Assembly (NCBI GenBank): GCA_025054955.1
Contig: JANWZE010000025.1
Coordinates: 62,001 to 126,000, forward strand
Source: Blastocatellia bacterium
GTDB lineage: Bacteria > Acidobacteriota > Blastocatellia > HR10 > J050
Length of the DNA: 64,000 nucleotides
Direction of reading: 5' to 3'
A program made the translations under genes and the position numbers. This document shows positions 27,571-38,384 of this stretch, in pieces. Within the stretch, counting starts at the first letter, position 1. The number at the start of each line of letters is the position of its first letter. Under the pieces are notes generated by a model. It saw only the letters and a program-made list of their open reading frames with translations. It had not been told where the DNA came from and made no database searches.

Positions 27571-28841
27571 GCATTATGCCTGGTGGGTGGTCGGCACATC
27601 GTCGGCCATCGCATGACGTCATCATCGTTGGCGCGAGCGTTGCCGGCGCGGCGACAGCTTACTGGCTGGGACGCGCCGGCGTGCGCGTGCTGCTGGTGGA
27701 TCGCGCTCAATTTCCCCGCGACAAACCCTGCGGCGAAGGCATCATGCCCGCAGGCGTTGACGTGTTAGCCCGGATGAACTTGCTTGCCACCTTGATTGAG
27801 CATGGCGCTCATCCGTTTGATGGTATCACCTTCCGCGATCATCACGGCTGCTGCGCTTCTGGTTCATTTGCCGAAGCTGGCCAGCGAGCGGGCTTGATCT
27901 GTCGTCGTCGGCAGCTTGACGCGACCATCTTATCTGAAGCGGCCAATCAACCAAGCGTCGAAGTGTTGATAGGATTTCGCGTCACCCGTATTCTGCGTCA
28001 GGGCAGCCGCGTCATTGGTATCGCTGGATGCCACAGTCGAGACGACCCATCGCGCGAACAGAGATTCACAGCCCCAATCACCGTCGGCGCCGACGGACTT
28101 CATTCGATTTTCCATCGCTCGGGATTGGTCAACGCCCGTCGCCCGCGCCGACAACGATATGGCGTGCGAGCCCACCTGGAGGGCGTTGAAGGGCTTGGCT
28201 CTCACGTTGAGGTCATTACCGATGCTCACGGCGAAGTTTATATGGCAGCCCATGGACGTAGCACCGCGATGATTGCTCTGTTATTGGAGCGAGAGGCGAT
28301 GAACCGATTCGCTCGTGGCCTCACAGCGGCATACTGGGAATCGCTCCAGAGCATAGCTTCGCTCCGCCAGAGAATCGGCGCTGCTCGATTGATCACGCCG
28401 GTCATGGCCACCGGGCCGCTCGGCTCTCGCGTTGACCGAATCGTCGGTGATGGTTTTTTGCTCATTGGCGATAGCGCCGGCGCGTTAGACCCGATCACAG
28501 GCGCGGGTCTGTCGCTGGCTCTGAGAAGCGCGCCAATCGCGGCCCGCGTCATCACAGAGGCTCTCTCAGCCGCCGATGTTAGCGCCGCTCGGCTCAGGGC
28601 GTATGAAGTCGCCTGGCGAGCCATGTTCGATCCTCTGGCGCGGCTCACACGGCTCGTGCTCGAGCTGGCGCGCCATCCATCACTGGCGCACTGGACGATC
28701 AATCGCCTCCGTTGCCATCCCAACGTCATGCACGCATTGTTGGCTCGAGCGTCAGGCTCGTCTGTTTGCAACTGGCTTGACGCGACGACGCGCGCGATAC
28801 GTGATCCACTAGAAACAAGGACAGCGTGGCGATGCAGGTAA
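27564..28841 (+). CDS. FAD-dependent oxidoreductase, geranylgeranyl-reductase-like
   Basis: The 425-residue product has an N-terminal dinucleotide-binding motif VIIVGASVAGAA (about residues 20-31), the family signature FPRDKPCGEG, and a second FAD motif GDSAGALDPITGAGL near residue 305. Members include geranylgeranyl reductases and aromatic hydroxylases (PHBH fold). ATG 27564 lies in ATGGTGA, overlapping the polyketide synthase stop; ATG 27576 is a possible alternative. In this coupling it probably hydroxylates or reduces the type III polyketide product. Substrate is inferred only from context. Confidence 0.88.
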   Translation: MVSIMPGGWSAHRRPSHDVIIVGASVAGAATAYWLGRAGVRVLLVDRAQFPRDKPCGEGIMPAGVDVLARMNLLATLIEHGAHPFDGITFRDHHGCCASGSFAEAGQRAGLICRRRQLDATILSEAANQPSVEVLIGFRVTRILRQGSRVIGIAGCHSRDDPSREQRFTAPITVGADGLHSIFHRSGLVNARRPRRQRYGVRAHLEGVEGLGSHVEVITDAHGEVYMAAHGRSTAMIALLLEREAMNRFARGLTAAYWESLQSIASLRQRIGAARLITPVMATGPLGSRVDRIVGDGFLLIGDSAGALDPITGAGLSLALRSAPIAARVITEALSAADVSAARLRAYEVAWRAMFDPLARLTRLVLELARHPSLAHWTINRLRCHPNVMHALLARASGSSVCNWLDATTRAIRDPLETRTAWRCR

Positions 28842-29764
28842 CATACTACATCGGCGGATTCATCGGCATGATAAGCATCCTGTTGTCTCCACTGACTGGG
28901 TCAGTGGCATCACAACACACAACGCCGCCCACGCTCCAGCCAGGCCATGAAGACGTGCTGCTTGGAGCCATCCTCGTCAATACCTTCGTGACGGTTGTCA
29001 ACAAGTATGGGGAGCCGGTCACCGGTTTGGACGCCACCGATTTCGCTGTTTACGATGAAGGACGACGCCAGCGCATCACGGCCTTCAGCCGTGGAACGGA
29101 ATTGCCGCTAACGCTCGCGCTGGTGATTGATCGCAGCCAGAGCATCCAAGCGCGATTCGACCTGGAACGCGCCGCTGCCATTCATTTTCTGGAATCCGTC
29201 ATGCGCAAGGGACATGATCGGGCGCTGCTGGCCGTCTTCGATTCAGGGCTGTATATCGTGCACGAGTTCAGTGACGACGTCGCCGCGCTCACAGAGCGAG
29301 TGAAGCATCTGACCACAGCCGGCAACAGCGCCATCTACGATGCTGTCACTAAAACAGTCCGCACACAATTTGCGCCGCTGCCAGCAGGTCGTCACGTTAT
29401 GGTGCTCATCACTGACGGCGAAGATACGGCCAGCGCGCATACGCTTCGGCAGGCGGTTGATGCGGCGTTGCGCGCTGATGTCATTATCTATTCCATCGGG
29501 ATTCACGCCACCAAATCCGGCGCAGCGACGCTACAATACATAGCCAGAATGACCGGCGGGCGATGCTTCCTGCTGCAAGACCCGCAGCAACCGTTAAAGG
29601 ATTTATTCGCTCAGCTTCAACACGAACTGCGCAGTCAGTACAGCATCGGTTACTACTTGCAGCAGCCGCCTGATGGGCGATTTCACCGATTGACGTTCAA
29701 GGTCAAGAAAAAAGGGTTATCGGTCCGCGCTCGACACGGCTATTATGCACTTGCAAAACCGTAA
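28832..29764 (+). CDS. Secreted vWA protein of the VWFA-related acidobacterial type
   Basis: The product (310 residues from ATG 28832) has a hydrophobic export signal (about residues 5-22). A short beta domain follows with T-V-V-N-K-Y-G-E-P-V-T-G-L and D-F-A-V-Y-D-E-G, the hallmark lead-in of the VWFA-related acidobacterial family. The vWA domain begins near residue 85 with the MIDAS D-R-S-Q-S and later shows ITDGEDT and a final SIGYY motif. Members are secreted or surface proteins of unknown role, abundant in Acidobacteriota genomes. AAGGA lies 10 nt before ATG 28832; GTG 28826 is the alternative. It overlaps the flavoprotein gene by about 10 bp. Confidence 0.87.
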   Translation: MQVTYYIGGFIGMISILLSPLTGSVASQHTTPPTLQPGHEDVLLGAILVNTFVTVVNKYGEPVTGLDATDFAVYDEGRRQRITAFSRGTELPLTLALVIDRSQSIQARFDLERAAAIHFLESVMRKGHDRALLAVFDSGLYIVHEFSDDVAALTERVKHLTTAGNSAIYDAVTKTVRTQFAPLPAGRHVMVLITDGEDTASAHTLRQAVDAALRADVIIYSIGIHATKSGAATLQYIARMTGGRCFLLQDPQQPLKDLFAQLQHELRSQYSIGYYLQQPPDGRFHRLTFKVKKKGLSVRARHGYYALAKP

Positions 29765-29851
29765 CAGAAATGAAATCTCAGGCCTCGGCCAGATGACTCA
29801 AACTCCACATGGCTTTCAGCTCAAGACACGGATTGAGCACGACGTTGAGCT

Positions 29852-30784
29852 TTATGGCACAGGCTTACCGGGAGCTTCGCCGCGCAGCTTCGGCGCGCTC
29901 ACGTAGCCGATGACACGATCCTTCATGACCTGATTGACAACGATCTCATACGGCTGGTTCAAACCTCCAACGTAAACAAGAATCGGTTCGTTGATATTCA
30001 CCTTGTCGCGCTTGAGCCTTCGATCATCAGCCGTGTATTCGATGTTGAACCGTTGCTTCTTGACATCGGTGCCCCTGAGTTGCAACTGCAGATCGCTGAC
30101 GCGTTGAGACCGATCTTTGGCTAGATTAAATTCAAAATAGTCGCGCTCGCCGCGCCGGCGCAGATAAGCCAGTTCCGTAGCATTCTGGGCAATGGCCGTG
30201 CCGTGCTCGCTGAGCTTGAGATTCATTTTGACCAGCTCTTCTTTGGTTGCTGCCACATCTTTGCCAACGGCAGCAACTTCCTGCTTGGTGGATGACACGT
30301 CGCTGCTGATTGCGCCCAAGCTGCTGGTCGTCTGTCGCTGAAGCTGACTCAACGCTTCCGCCGATGCCTTCTGCTCCAGGGCTTGCGCCAGTTCAGCGAC
30401 CCGCCGCTGTTGATCAGCGCGAATCTGCGCGGCCACCTGACGCGTGCGATCGAGTTCGGCTTGCGTCATGCCGAGTCGCTCCAACGAGATGTTCAAGTTA
30501 GCTGTCAATTCAGCGATGCGGGCTTCGTTCTCTTCGAGTCGCTGGGTGGCTAGCGCCAGTTGCTTGATGGTTTGCTCGCTATGCGCTTTCAGTTGCTGGT
30601 TGAGCGCCAGATCACTTTGGCGAAGCTGATACACAGCATAGGTCAGCAATAACGCCATCAACACACCGAGCACAGTCAACACCTTGCCCATGCTGAAGCG
30701 GCGTCTCTCTGGGACTGCATGATCGCCCGCCGCCGTATCCTGTAACGACCGATCAGAGAGTGGTTGACCATTCATTTCGTTCAT
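29852..30784 (-). CDS. Single-pass membrane coiled-coil protein
   Basis: The 310-residue product has a ~30-residue polar cytoplasmic N-terminus, one transmembrane helix (about 34-52) and a long heptad-rich coiled coil (about 55-205) rich in Ala, Gln and Glu. A C-terminal beta-rich domain (about 210-305) ends in a Pro-rich tail. No catalytic motif is visible. The shape suggests an extracytoplasmic stalk with a small globular head, perhaps structural or an adaptor. AAGGAGG lies 3 nt before ATG 30784; ATG 30775 is an alternative. It converges on the vWA gene. I do not recognise a named family. Confidence 0.75.
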   Translation of the reverse strand: MNEMNGQPLSDRSLQDTAAGDHAVPERRRFSMGKVLTVLGVLMALLLTYAVYQLRQSDLALNQQLKAHSEQTIKQLALATQRLEENEARIAELTANLNISLERLGMTQAELDRTRQVAAQIRADQQRRVAELAQALEQKASAEALSQLQRQTTSSLGAISSDVSSTKQEVAAVGKDVAATKEELVKMNLKLSEHGTAIAQNATELAYLRRRGERDYFEFNLAKDRSQRVSDLQLQLRGTDVKKQRFNIEYTADDRRLKRDKVNINEPILVYVGGLNQPYEIVVNQVMKDRVIGYVSAPKLRGEAPGKPVP

Positions 30785-30901
30785 ACGCCTCCTTCAAACT
30801 ACATTGATTTGGACGACAACGCATACTGCCAAATTAAGTAGCGCGGCACCTTGGTTCATCCTGGCAAGACCATCAGATGCTAAGCCACCGTTCACTCGTT
30901 G

Positions 30902-31042
30902 TCAGCTCACATGCAAGCCGGCGCCACACCCGTCCATGCAGCGACAGCACCCATATCCAACACAGAACAACCAAATCTGCAAGACCACGCCAAAACTAAG
31001 CCCACCAAACACCCAAACGACGCCAAAGAATTTCTTTTTCAT
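30902..31042 (-). CDS. Possible small cysteine-rich membrane protein
   Basis: In the 405-bp gap 30785-31189 the only suggestive frame is this 46-codon one, starting MKKKFFGVVWVFGG. It would encode a Lys-rich start, one hydrophobic helix and a cysteine cluster (C-x4-C-C-x-C-x3-C pattern). An AGG touches the ATG, which is a poor spacing. Nothing else in the gap is recognisable. It may be chance. Confidence 0.25.
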   Translation of the reverse strand: MKKKFFGVVWVFGGLSFGVVLQIWLFCVGYGCCRCMDGCGAGLHVS

Positions 31043-31189
31043 CCTCCGCGGCGCGCTGTTGCATAGAGGCGATTCCCCAGAAATGTGATATAGCGCCAAC
31101 CGTGCTTCTGACCGCCCGTAACGCGATCAAACTGCGCCTTGGCCTTGCTACTTTCATCTTCTGCCAATAGACCACTCGGTCGCTATCGC

Positions 31190-32053
31190 TCAGTGGAGCA
31201 ATGCTTCATGCTGCCACCATTGCTGGCCGCGCGCGCGCAATGCCTCGAGCGACGCCTGTAACTCAGCCTGGCGGGCGCTGAGTTCCTCTTCACGGCTTCT
31301 GGGTTCAACATAGATTGGCTTCCCGAGCAGGACAACGGCCCGTGTGAAGGGGTAAGGAATTTGCGTTAGGTCCCAGCTCTTCAGTTGCCAGCAGCGTCGT
31401 GGCGTGATGTGAAACGGCAAGATCGCTTGACCGGTCATTCTGGCCAGAAAGACAGCGCCCGGTTTAGCCTGGAAGCGAGGCCCACGCGGGCCATCAATGG
31501 TGAAAGCAGCCGGCAATCGAGCCTTGAGGCATGCAGCCATCTGTTTGAGAGCGGCGCTCGCGCCTTTGCTGGAGGAGCCACGCGCTGCGCCATAGCCGCA
31601 CCGTTGAATAGCGCGCGCGATGATCTCTCCGTCGGCGCTGCGGCTGGTCATCACAACGATCCGGCGCTGGCGCCAGAACCACGTGGCCAGAAAAATACAC
31701 TGATGCCAAAACGTGTAGATGACTTGTTTGCCCGCGCGTTCGATCTCGTCGTGATGATGCCAGTCCACAACAGTCCAGCGCACGGTGCGACCGATCAATT
31801 TGATGAGCCAGGCCAGCAACAATCCGGCAAGCCGAATCCTCAGTCGCTCTTTGACCGGATAAGGGGAAAGATCGGCCAATTGGTAGACCTGCTCCAACAG
31901 CTTCGCGTCATTTCGCGCTGGCGCTACTGCGTCGGTAGCAGCCGACGACACGGAAGGTTGACGAGGTGACGTTGCATCCACTTGCTCGAAGCCCGAAACA
32001 CCGATGCCACATTTCAACCCGGGCACGCTGCGTTCGCCATTTCCGGCAATCAA
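31190..32053 (-). CDS. DUF374-type lysophospholipid acyltransferase family protein
   Basis: The 287-residue product resembles the DUF374 group related to LpxL/lysophospholipid acyltransferases, which move acyl chains onto lipid A or other lipids at the inner membrane. Visible features are a hydrophobic segment at about residues 75-95, the FWHQCIF motif that carries the putative catalytic His (near residue 118), TSRSADGE, and the TIDGPRGPR motif. The N-terminal ~60 residues are variable and polar. It starts at TTG 32053, two nt after the etfA stop, so it looks coupled to etfBA; GTG 31981 is a possible shorter start. No ATG is in frame before the domain. Confidence 0.78.
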   Translation of the reverse strand: MIAGNGERSVPGLKCGIGVSGFEQVDATSPRQPSVSSAATDAVAPARNDAKLLEQVYQLADLSPYPVKERLRIRLAGLLLAWLIKLIGRTVRWTVVDWHHHDEIERAGKQVIYTFWHQCIFLATWFWRQRRIVVMTSRSADGEIIARAIQRCGYGAARGSSSKGASAALKQMAACLKARLPAAFTIDGPRGPRFQAKPGAVFLARMTGQAILPFHITPRRCWQLKSWDLTQIPYPFTRAVVLLGKPIYVEPRSREEELSARQAELQASLEALRARGQQWWQHEALLH

Positions 32054-32055
32054 GA

Positions 32056-33047
<992 letters not shown>

Positions 33048-33051
<4 letters not shown>

Positions 33052-33827
33052 ATCACTTTGGCCTCGCGCTGCAATTTTTCCACCAGCTTGGCGACTGCTT
33101 CCTTGGCGCTGCCTTCGATCATCTCCGTTCGCTTGGTCTTTTGCGGGATGTAGACGCGCTCGAAGCGTTGGAAATTTCCTATGTGACTCAGCCCAAGATC
33201 GTGGGCTGACATCGTCTGAATCGGTTTCTTCTTGGCGCCCATGATGCCTTTGAGCGTGGCATAGCGCGGATGATTGATGCCCGATTGAATGGTCAACACA
33301 GCGGGCAGCGGCAATTCAATCCACTGGAACCAACCTGCTTCCAGTTCCCGTTTGACCTTGATCCTGCCGTCAAGCACCTGGATTTGCATCACGATCGTCA
33401 CGTGCGGCAAGCCGAGTAATTCAGCCAGAATGACGCCCGTTTGCGCATAGCCGAAGTCATCCGATTGCAAGCCGGTCAGTATCAGATCAAACTGGATGTT
33501 CGATTTCTTAATGGCCTCAGCCATGACAAGGGCTGCATGATAGGCATCGAGGCGTTCAAAGAGCGGATCATCCAAATGAATGCCCTGATCGGCGCCTTTG
33601 GCAAAGGCTTCGCGGATGGCCTGTTGCACACGGGACGGCCCGACTGAGCAAATGATCACGTCGCCGCCGTGAGCTTCCTTCAGCCGCAACGCTTCTTCCA
33701 ATGCGTAGACATCAGGTTCATTGATTTCCCAGCCCAGGTCGCGCTCTTCAATCCAGGATTGATCGGCGCGAACCTTGAGCACCGATTCCCGGCTCGGAAC
33801 CTGTTTCAAACATACAATCGTATTCAC
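33048..33827 (-). CDS. etfB: Electron transfer flavoprotein, beta subunit
   Basis: The 259-residue product is of normal EtfB length and opens with NTIVCLKQVPSRES. It carries the family motifs NEPDVYALEEALRLKE, D-L-I-L-T-G-L-Q-S-D-D and the AMP-site region GVILAELLGLPHVT. EtfB binds AMP and docks the dehydrogenase. AGGAGG lies before ATG 33827, and translation continues into etfA through a 4-nt overlap. Confidence 0.96.
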
Positions 33828-33938
33828 AATGCCTCCTGTAGATGATTAAGGCAAAGCGGCGGGGACAGACGAACGATGAGTAGAATGATATGGAGTAGGG
33901 CTGTTCATCATTCACCGTTCATCCTTAGCTTTGTTCAT

Positions 33939-35186
33939 TTACTCTTCATAGCGTTTGAATAAGAGCGCCACATTGGTGCCGCCAAATCCAAACGAGTTAG
34001 ACAGAGCATACCGGATCGTGGCCGGTCGCGCTTGGTTGGGGACGTAATCGAGGTCGCAATCAGGGTCGGGCGTCTCATAGTTAATCGTTGGCGGCAGGCA
34101 CTGACGGTCAACAGCTAAACACGTGATACCCGCTTCCAATCCACCAGCCGCGCCCAGCAAGTGGCCGGTCATAGACTTGGTCGAGCTGACGGCCAACCGA
34201 TAGGCATGTTCGCCAAACACCCGCTTGATGGCCTGGGTTTCCAGCCGGTCGTTGTACTTGGTGGACGTGCCATGCGCGTTGATATAATCCACCTGTTCGG
34301 GAGTGATGCCGGCATCGTTCAACGCCATCGCCATCGCGCGAATCGCTCCGTCGCCGTCTTCAGCCGGTTGGGTGATGTGAAACGCATCAGCCGAGGCGCC
34401 GTAGCCAACGATCTCGGCATAAATTTTAGCGCCGCGCGCGCGGGCCAGCTCCAACGCTTCCAGCACCAGTATGCCAGCGCCCTCACCCACAACGAACCCA
34501 TCACGGTCTTGGTCAAACGGACGCGACGCGCGGGCCGGATCATCATTGCGCCGCGACAAGGCTTTCATCGCGGCAAAACCGCCGATCCCCATCGGCGTGA
34601 TGGCTGCTTCGGAACCGCCGCAGATCATCACATCGGCATCACCGCGTTGAATCACCTTGAATGAATCGCCGACGGCATGAGCCCCCGCCGAACAAGCCGT
34701 GGCGGCCGCCAAGTTCGGTCCCTTAGCGCCAAATCGGATGGAGACTTGTCCGGCAGCCAGGTTGATGATCGTCGCCGGAATGAAGAACGGCGAGATGCGG
34801 TCGGGGCCGCCTTCCATCAATTTGGCATGTTCCCGCTCAATGATCGAAAAACCCCCAATCCCTGAACCAATCGAAGTGCCGACGCGAGCGGCATTCTCCG
34901 GCGTAATACTCAGTCCAGCATCATCAACCGCTTCTTGCGAAGCGGCAATGGCGTAATGAATGAATGCGTCCATTTTCTTGATCTCTTTGCGATCAATGAA
35001 CCGCTGCGGATCAAATCCCTTGACTTCAGCGGCAAAACGAACGGGAAACGTGGACGCATCAAAATGCGTGATCGGCGCCACACCACTCCGTCCCTGGATC
35101 AATCCCGACCAGGTTTCCTCACGGGTCAAGCCGACGGCGCTCAGCAGCCCGATGCCTGTGACGACGACTCTTCGATGCGGACTCAA
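33939..35186 (-). CDS. fabF: Beta-ketoacyl-ACP synthase II
   Basis: FabF elongates acyl-ACP by condensation with malonyl-ACP. The 415-residue product has the decarboxylating condensing-enzyme signature: Cys in [14 protein letters not shown], His in [11 protein letters not shown], and His in [15 protein letters not shown], with a closing NSFGFGGTN glycine loop. Length is typical. It sits 27 nt downstream of acpP, the usual order. Confidence 0.97.
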   Translation of the reverse strand: MSPHRRVVVTGIGLLSAVGLTREETWSGLIQGRSGVAPITHFDASTFPVRFAAEVKGFDPQRFIDRKEIKKMDAFIHYAIAASQEAVDDAGLSITPENAARVGTSIGSGIGGFSIIEREHAKLMEGGPDRISPFFIPATIINLAAGQVSIRFGAKGPNLAAATACSAGAHAVGDSFKVIQRGDADVMICGGSEAAITPMGIGGFAAMKALSRRNDDPARASRPFDQDRDGFVVGEGAGILVLEALELARARGAKIYAEIVGYGASADAFHITQPAEDGDGAIRAMAMALNDAGITPEQVDYINAHGTSTKYNDRLETQAIKRVFGEHAYRLAVSSTKSMTGHLLGAAGGLEAGITCLAVDRQCLPPTINYETPDPDCDLDYVPNQARPATIRYALSNSFGFGGTNVALLFKRYEE

Positions 35187-35213
35187 AACACCCTCCTGAT
35201 CAACCGCAAGCGG

Positions 35214-35456
35214 TCACTTCTTATGCGCTTCAATATAATCAATGGCGTTCTTCACGCTCAAAATCTTTTCCGCTTCTTCATCAGGAATCTCGATGCCAAA
35301 CTCCTCTTCAAATCGCATGACCAGTTCCACGTTATCGAGCGAGTCGGCGCCGAGATCATCAATAAACCGGGCGTTCGGAGTCACTTCCGATTCGTCAACT
35401 CCCAATTCTTCGACAATAATCTGCTTCACGCGTTCCTCAATGGATTCTTTCGCCAT
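35214..35456 (-). CDS. acpP: Acyl carrier protein
   Basis: The 80-residue acidic product is standard ACP: phosphopantetheine is attached to Ser39 in [15 protein letters not shown]. It carries growing acyl chains for FabF, FabG, FabH and PlsX-linked lipid synthesis. GGAGG precedes the ATG. It has its own promoter at 35490-35518, so it can be expressed above the rest of the cluster. Confidence 0.98.
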   Translation of the reverse strand: MAKESIEERVKQIIVEELGVDESEVTPNARFIDDLGADSLDNVELVMRFEEEFGIEIPDEEAEKILSVKNAIDYIEAHKK

Positions 35457-35489
35457 TACTATCCTCCAAAATGTGTTTGATGACTGCTC

Positions 35490-35518
35490 ATTCTATTGCA
35501 CCATCTCACCTCAAGCAA
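35490..35518 (-). promoter_or_regulatory. Promoter for acpP-fabF
   Basis: The minus strand reads TTGCTT (35518-35513), 17-bp spacer, TAGAAT (35495-35490). Transcription would start near 35483, about 27 nt before the ATG. It lies in the 153-bp gap between fabG and acpP. Confidence 0.6.
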
Positions 35519-35609
35519 GGGGCAACCAGCAGCCCGCTGCCGCCATGCCTGCCCCTCTCAGCGCGTTGCCCGCAGACAGCATTGAGCTGACTTGGCCATT
35601 TGCCTGAGC

Positions 35610-36353
35610 TTACATGTACAACCCGCCGTTGATGTTCAACACGTGGCCGGTAATGTAGCCCGCTTCCTCTGAGGCCAGAAACACAATGCCGGCGGCCACA
35701 TCTTGAACGGTTCCCACGCGGCCCAATGGCACCATACCCAAAATTTCCTGCCGCCGTTTCTCATCCAGCGCATCAGTCATCGCCGTTTCGACAAAACCCG
35801 GCGCAATGGCGTTGACGGTGATCTGCCGTGAAGCCACTTCGCGGGCCACAGCTTTGGTCAATCCAATAATGCCGGCCTTAGCCGCCGAATAATTGGCCGT
35901 GCCAGCGCTGCCCATCTGCCCCATTACCGACGTGATATTGATGATGCGCCCATACCGCGCCTTCAGCATCACAGGCAGCACGGCCTGTATGCAAATAAAC
36001 AGACTGGTCAAGTTCGTGCGAATGACTGCATCCCAGTCCTCTTGCTTCATGCGCAACAACAAGCCGTCGCGCGTGATGCCGGCATTGTTGACCAAAATAT
36101 CAATCCGGCCAAAAGAGTGCTTGGCCTCATCCAGCGCCGACTGAACCTCGTCGGCGAGGGTGACATCAGCCTTCAGCGCCAAGGCCCGCCGCCCCAGTTG
36201 CTCAATCTGAGCGGCATTGGCTTGCAGTTTCTCCAAGGTGCGCGCCATTAAAACAACATCGGCCCCGGCTCGAGCCAGCGCCAGCGCCGCTTCCTGCCCG
36301 ATGCCCTGCGATGCGCCTGTCACGACGGCGACCCGTCCACTCAAATCAAACAT
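35610..36353 (-). CDS. fabG: 3-oxoacyl-ACP reductase
   Basis: FabG reduces 3-oxoacyl-ACP with NADPH. The 247-residue short-chain dehydrogenase has the nucleotide motif GASQGIGQE (residues 13-21), NNAGITRDGLLLRM, the catalytic Ser in ITSVMGQMG and Tyr-Lys in NYSAAKAG, plus the IAPGFVETAMT segment typical of FabG. It starts 3 nt after fabH stops; fabD, which often lies between them, is absent. Confidence 0.97.
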   Translation of the reverse strand: MFDLSGRVAVVTGASQGIGQEAALALARAGADVVLMARTLEKLQANAAQIEQLGRRALALKADVTLADEVQSALDEAKHSFGRIDILVNNAGITRDGLLLRMKQEDWDAVIRTNLTSLFICIQAVLPVMLKARYGRIINITSVMGQMGSAGTANYSAAKAGIIGLTKAVAREVASRQITVNAIAPGFVETAMTDALDEKRRQEILGMVPLGRVGTVQDVAAGIVFLASEEAGYITGHVLNINGGLYM

Positions 36354-36356
36354 ACG

Positions 36357-37343
36357 TTACCACCTCATCACCATACCACCATACGTGACGCCCGCCCCGA
36401 AACTGGCCAGCAGCAGCACATGGCCGGGCTGGATGCGCCCCGACCGAACACATTCATCCAAGCCAATCGGAATGGACGCCGAAGATGTGTTACCAATACG
36501 ATCAATGTTGGAATAAACTTTCGATGCCGGCACACCCAACCGCTCACCCACTGCGTCCGTGATGCGTTGATTCGCTTGATGCGGAATGAACATGTCAATA
36601 TCGCTCGGCGACATCTTGACATCATCCAGCGCCTGTCGCGCAATATCGGCCATATTGCGAACGGCGATCTTGAACAGCTCGTTGCCGCGCATCTTGATGT
36701 AATGCAGCCGCTCCTCAATCGTTTGTTGACTCGCCGGGTAGCGCGTTCCGCCGCCGGGCGTGTACAGATAGTCAGCAAATTCACCATCGCTGCGAATGCG
36801 CGCTGACAGTATCCCTCTGGGTTCTTCAGTCGCTCGAACCAGCGCCGCGCCAGCGCCGTCGCCAAAGATGACGCAGGTGGCGCGGTCGGTGTAATCCACA
36901 TACCGACTGAGCAGCTCAGCGCCAATGACCAACACGTGTCGCGCTCGCCCCGCTTTGATGACCCCTTCGGCTTGCACCAGCCCGTACAAAAATCCCGAAC
37001 ACGCCGCCGCCATGTCATAAGCGGCCGCTCGCTCTGCGCCCAGCGCCGATTGAACCAGGCAGGCAGTCGCCGGCAACATCATATCAGGACAAACCGTGGC
37101 GCAAATGATCAGATCAACATCCCGCGGCTCCACTTCAGCCATCTCAAGGGCGCGTTGAGCAGCCAGCGTGGCGAATGTAGACGTATATTCGCCAGCGCGC
37201 GCGATGTGTCGTTGACGGATGCCTGTGCGGGTGACAATCCACTCGTCAGTAGTTTCCACCATCTTTTCCAAATCGGCATTGGTGAGTACACCCTCTGGCA
37301 GGGCATGACCAGTACCAGCAATCATTGCGTTGATCTGTTTCAT
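36357..37343 (-). CDS. fabH: Beta-ketoacyl-ACP synthase III
   Basis: FabH starts fatty-acid synthesis by condensing an acyl-CoA with malonyl-ACP. The 328-residue product has Cys115 in MAAACSGFLYGL, His in FIPHQANQRI and Asn in GNTSSASIP, the FabH triad. Its start overlaps the plsX stop by 4 nt. Starter specificity (acetyl or branched) cannot be read. Confidence 0.97.
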   Translation of the reverse strand: MKQINAMIAGTGHALPEGVLTNADLEKMVETTDEWIVTRTGIRQRHIARAGEYTSTFATLAAQRALEMAEVEPRDVDLIICATVCPDMMLPATACLVQSALGAERAAAYDMAAACSGFLYGLVQAEGVIKAGRARHVLVIGAELLSRYVDYTDRATCVIFGDGAGAALVRATEEPRGILSARIRSDGEFADYLYTPGGGTRYPASQQTIEERLHYIKMRGNELFKIAVRNMADIARQALDDVKMSPSDIDMFIPHQANQRITDAVGERLGVPASKVYSNIDRIGNTSSASIPIGLDECVRSGRIQPGHVLLLASFGAGVTYGGMVMRW

Positions 37344-38377
37344 ATTCGAGCTCCTTTGTGAAGGCGCGCGTTGGCCTCATTCAAGTGAGCGATCTCTGCC
37401 TCAATCCGTTGCGGCACCCGCCGCTCGGACAATTCGGCAGCCATGTTGATCGCATTGCGAATGGCTCGCCCGGTGGAGCGCCCGTGACAAATCACGCACA
37501 CATCCCTGACGCCCAGCAACGGCGCTCCGCCAAACCGTTCATAACCGAACTGCTCAAGCAAGTGCTCAAAGACAGCGCGCAGTTGATGAGCCTGTTGCTC
37601 ACCCACGATACCGGCCAGTAATTCTTGCTTGATAGCTTTCAGGAGCATCTCGGACGTGCCTTCGCTGACTTTTAACGTCACATTGCCGGTGAACCCGTCA
37701 CACACAATGACATCGGCAGCCCCGGCATACATGGCTGAACCTTCAATGTTGCCAATAAACCGCAATCCTGAGCGTTGCAGCAACTGAAACGCCTCTCGCG
37801 TCAATTTTGTGCCCTTCAGTTGCTCTTCTCCAATGGACATCAGGCCCACAGCCGGCGAGGGCACACCGAGAATGAGGCGGGCATACACATCACCCATCAT
37901 CGCGAATTGGAGTAAGTGAATCGGCTTGCAAATGGCATTGGCTCCGACGTCAATGAGCACCAGCGGCTTGCCCACAATCGTGGGCAGTGTGGCAGCCAAA
38001 GCGGGCCGATCTATGCCCTTCAACCGCTCGGAGATCATCGTCGCCGTCGCCATGATCGCGCCTGTATTACCGGCGCTAACAAACCCATCGGCGCGGCCTT
38101 CACGAACCCATTGCAGGCCAACGTGGATGGTTGATCGCTTCTTGCGACGGATAGCCTGCACAACCGGTTCATCCATGCTGATGACGTCGGCGGCGTCAAT
38201 CACCGTGATCGCTTTGAGCAACTGTGGATCAGCCCCGACCAGCGCCGGCCGCACGCGGGCTTCTGGTCCAATCAGCACCACCTGCACGTTCAACTCGCGC
38301 ACGGCCATCAGTGCGCCTTCGATTTCGCTTGCCGGAGCGGCATCGCTCCCCATCGCATCCAGTACAATGGTGGTCAT
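37340..38377 (-). CDS. plsX: Phosphate acyltransferase PlsX
   Basis: PlsX converts acyl-ACP to acyl-phosphate, the donor for glycerol-3-phosphate acylation by PlsY. The 345-residue product begins TTIVLDAMGSDAAP and shows VSAGNTGAIMA, VLIDVGANA, LMSIGEE, GNIEGSAMYAGAADVIVCDGFTGN and GAPLLGV, all family motifs. ATG 38377 is preferred; an upstream ATG at 38404 would overlap the rpmF end and adds nine unrelated residues. Confidence 0.96.
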   Translation of the reverse strand: MTTIVLDAMGSDAAPASEIEGALMAVRELNVQVVLIGPEARVRPALVGADPQLLKAITVIDAADVISMDEPVVQAIRRKKRSTIHVGLQWVREGRADGFVSAGNTGAIMATATMISERLKGIDRPALAATLPTIVGKPLVLIDVGANAICKPIHLLQFAMMGDVYARLILGVPSPAVGLMSIGEEQLKGTKLTREAFQLLQRSGLRFIGNIEGSAMYAGAADVIVCDGFTGNVTLKVSEGTSEMLLKAIKQELLAGIVGEQQAHQLRAVFEHLLEQFGYERFGGAPLLGVRDVCVICHGRSTGRAIRNAINMAAELSERRVPQRIEAEIAHLNEANARLHKGARI

Positions 38378-38384
38378 GCGCCTG

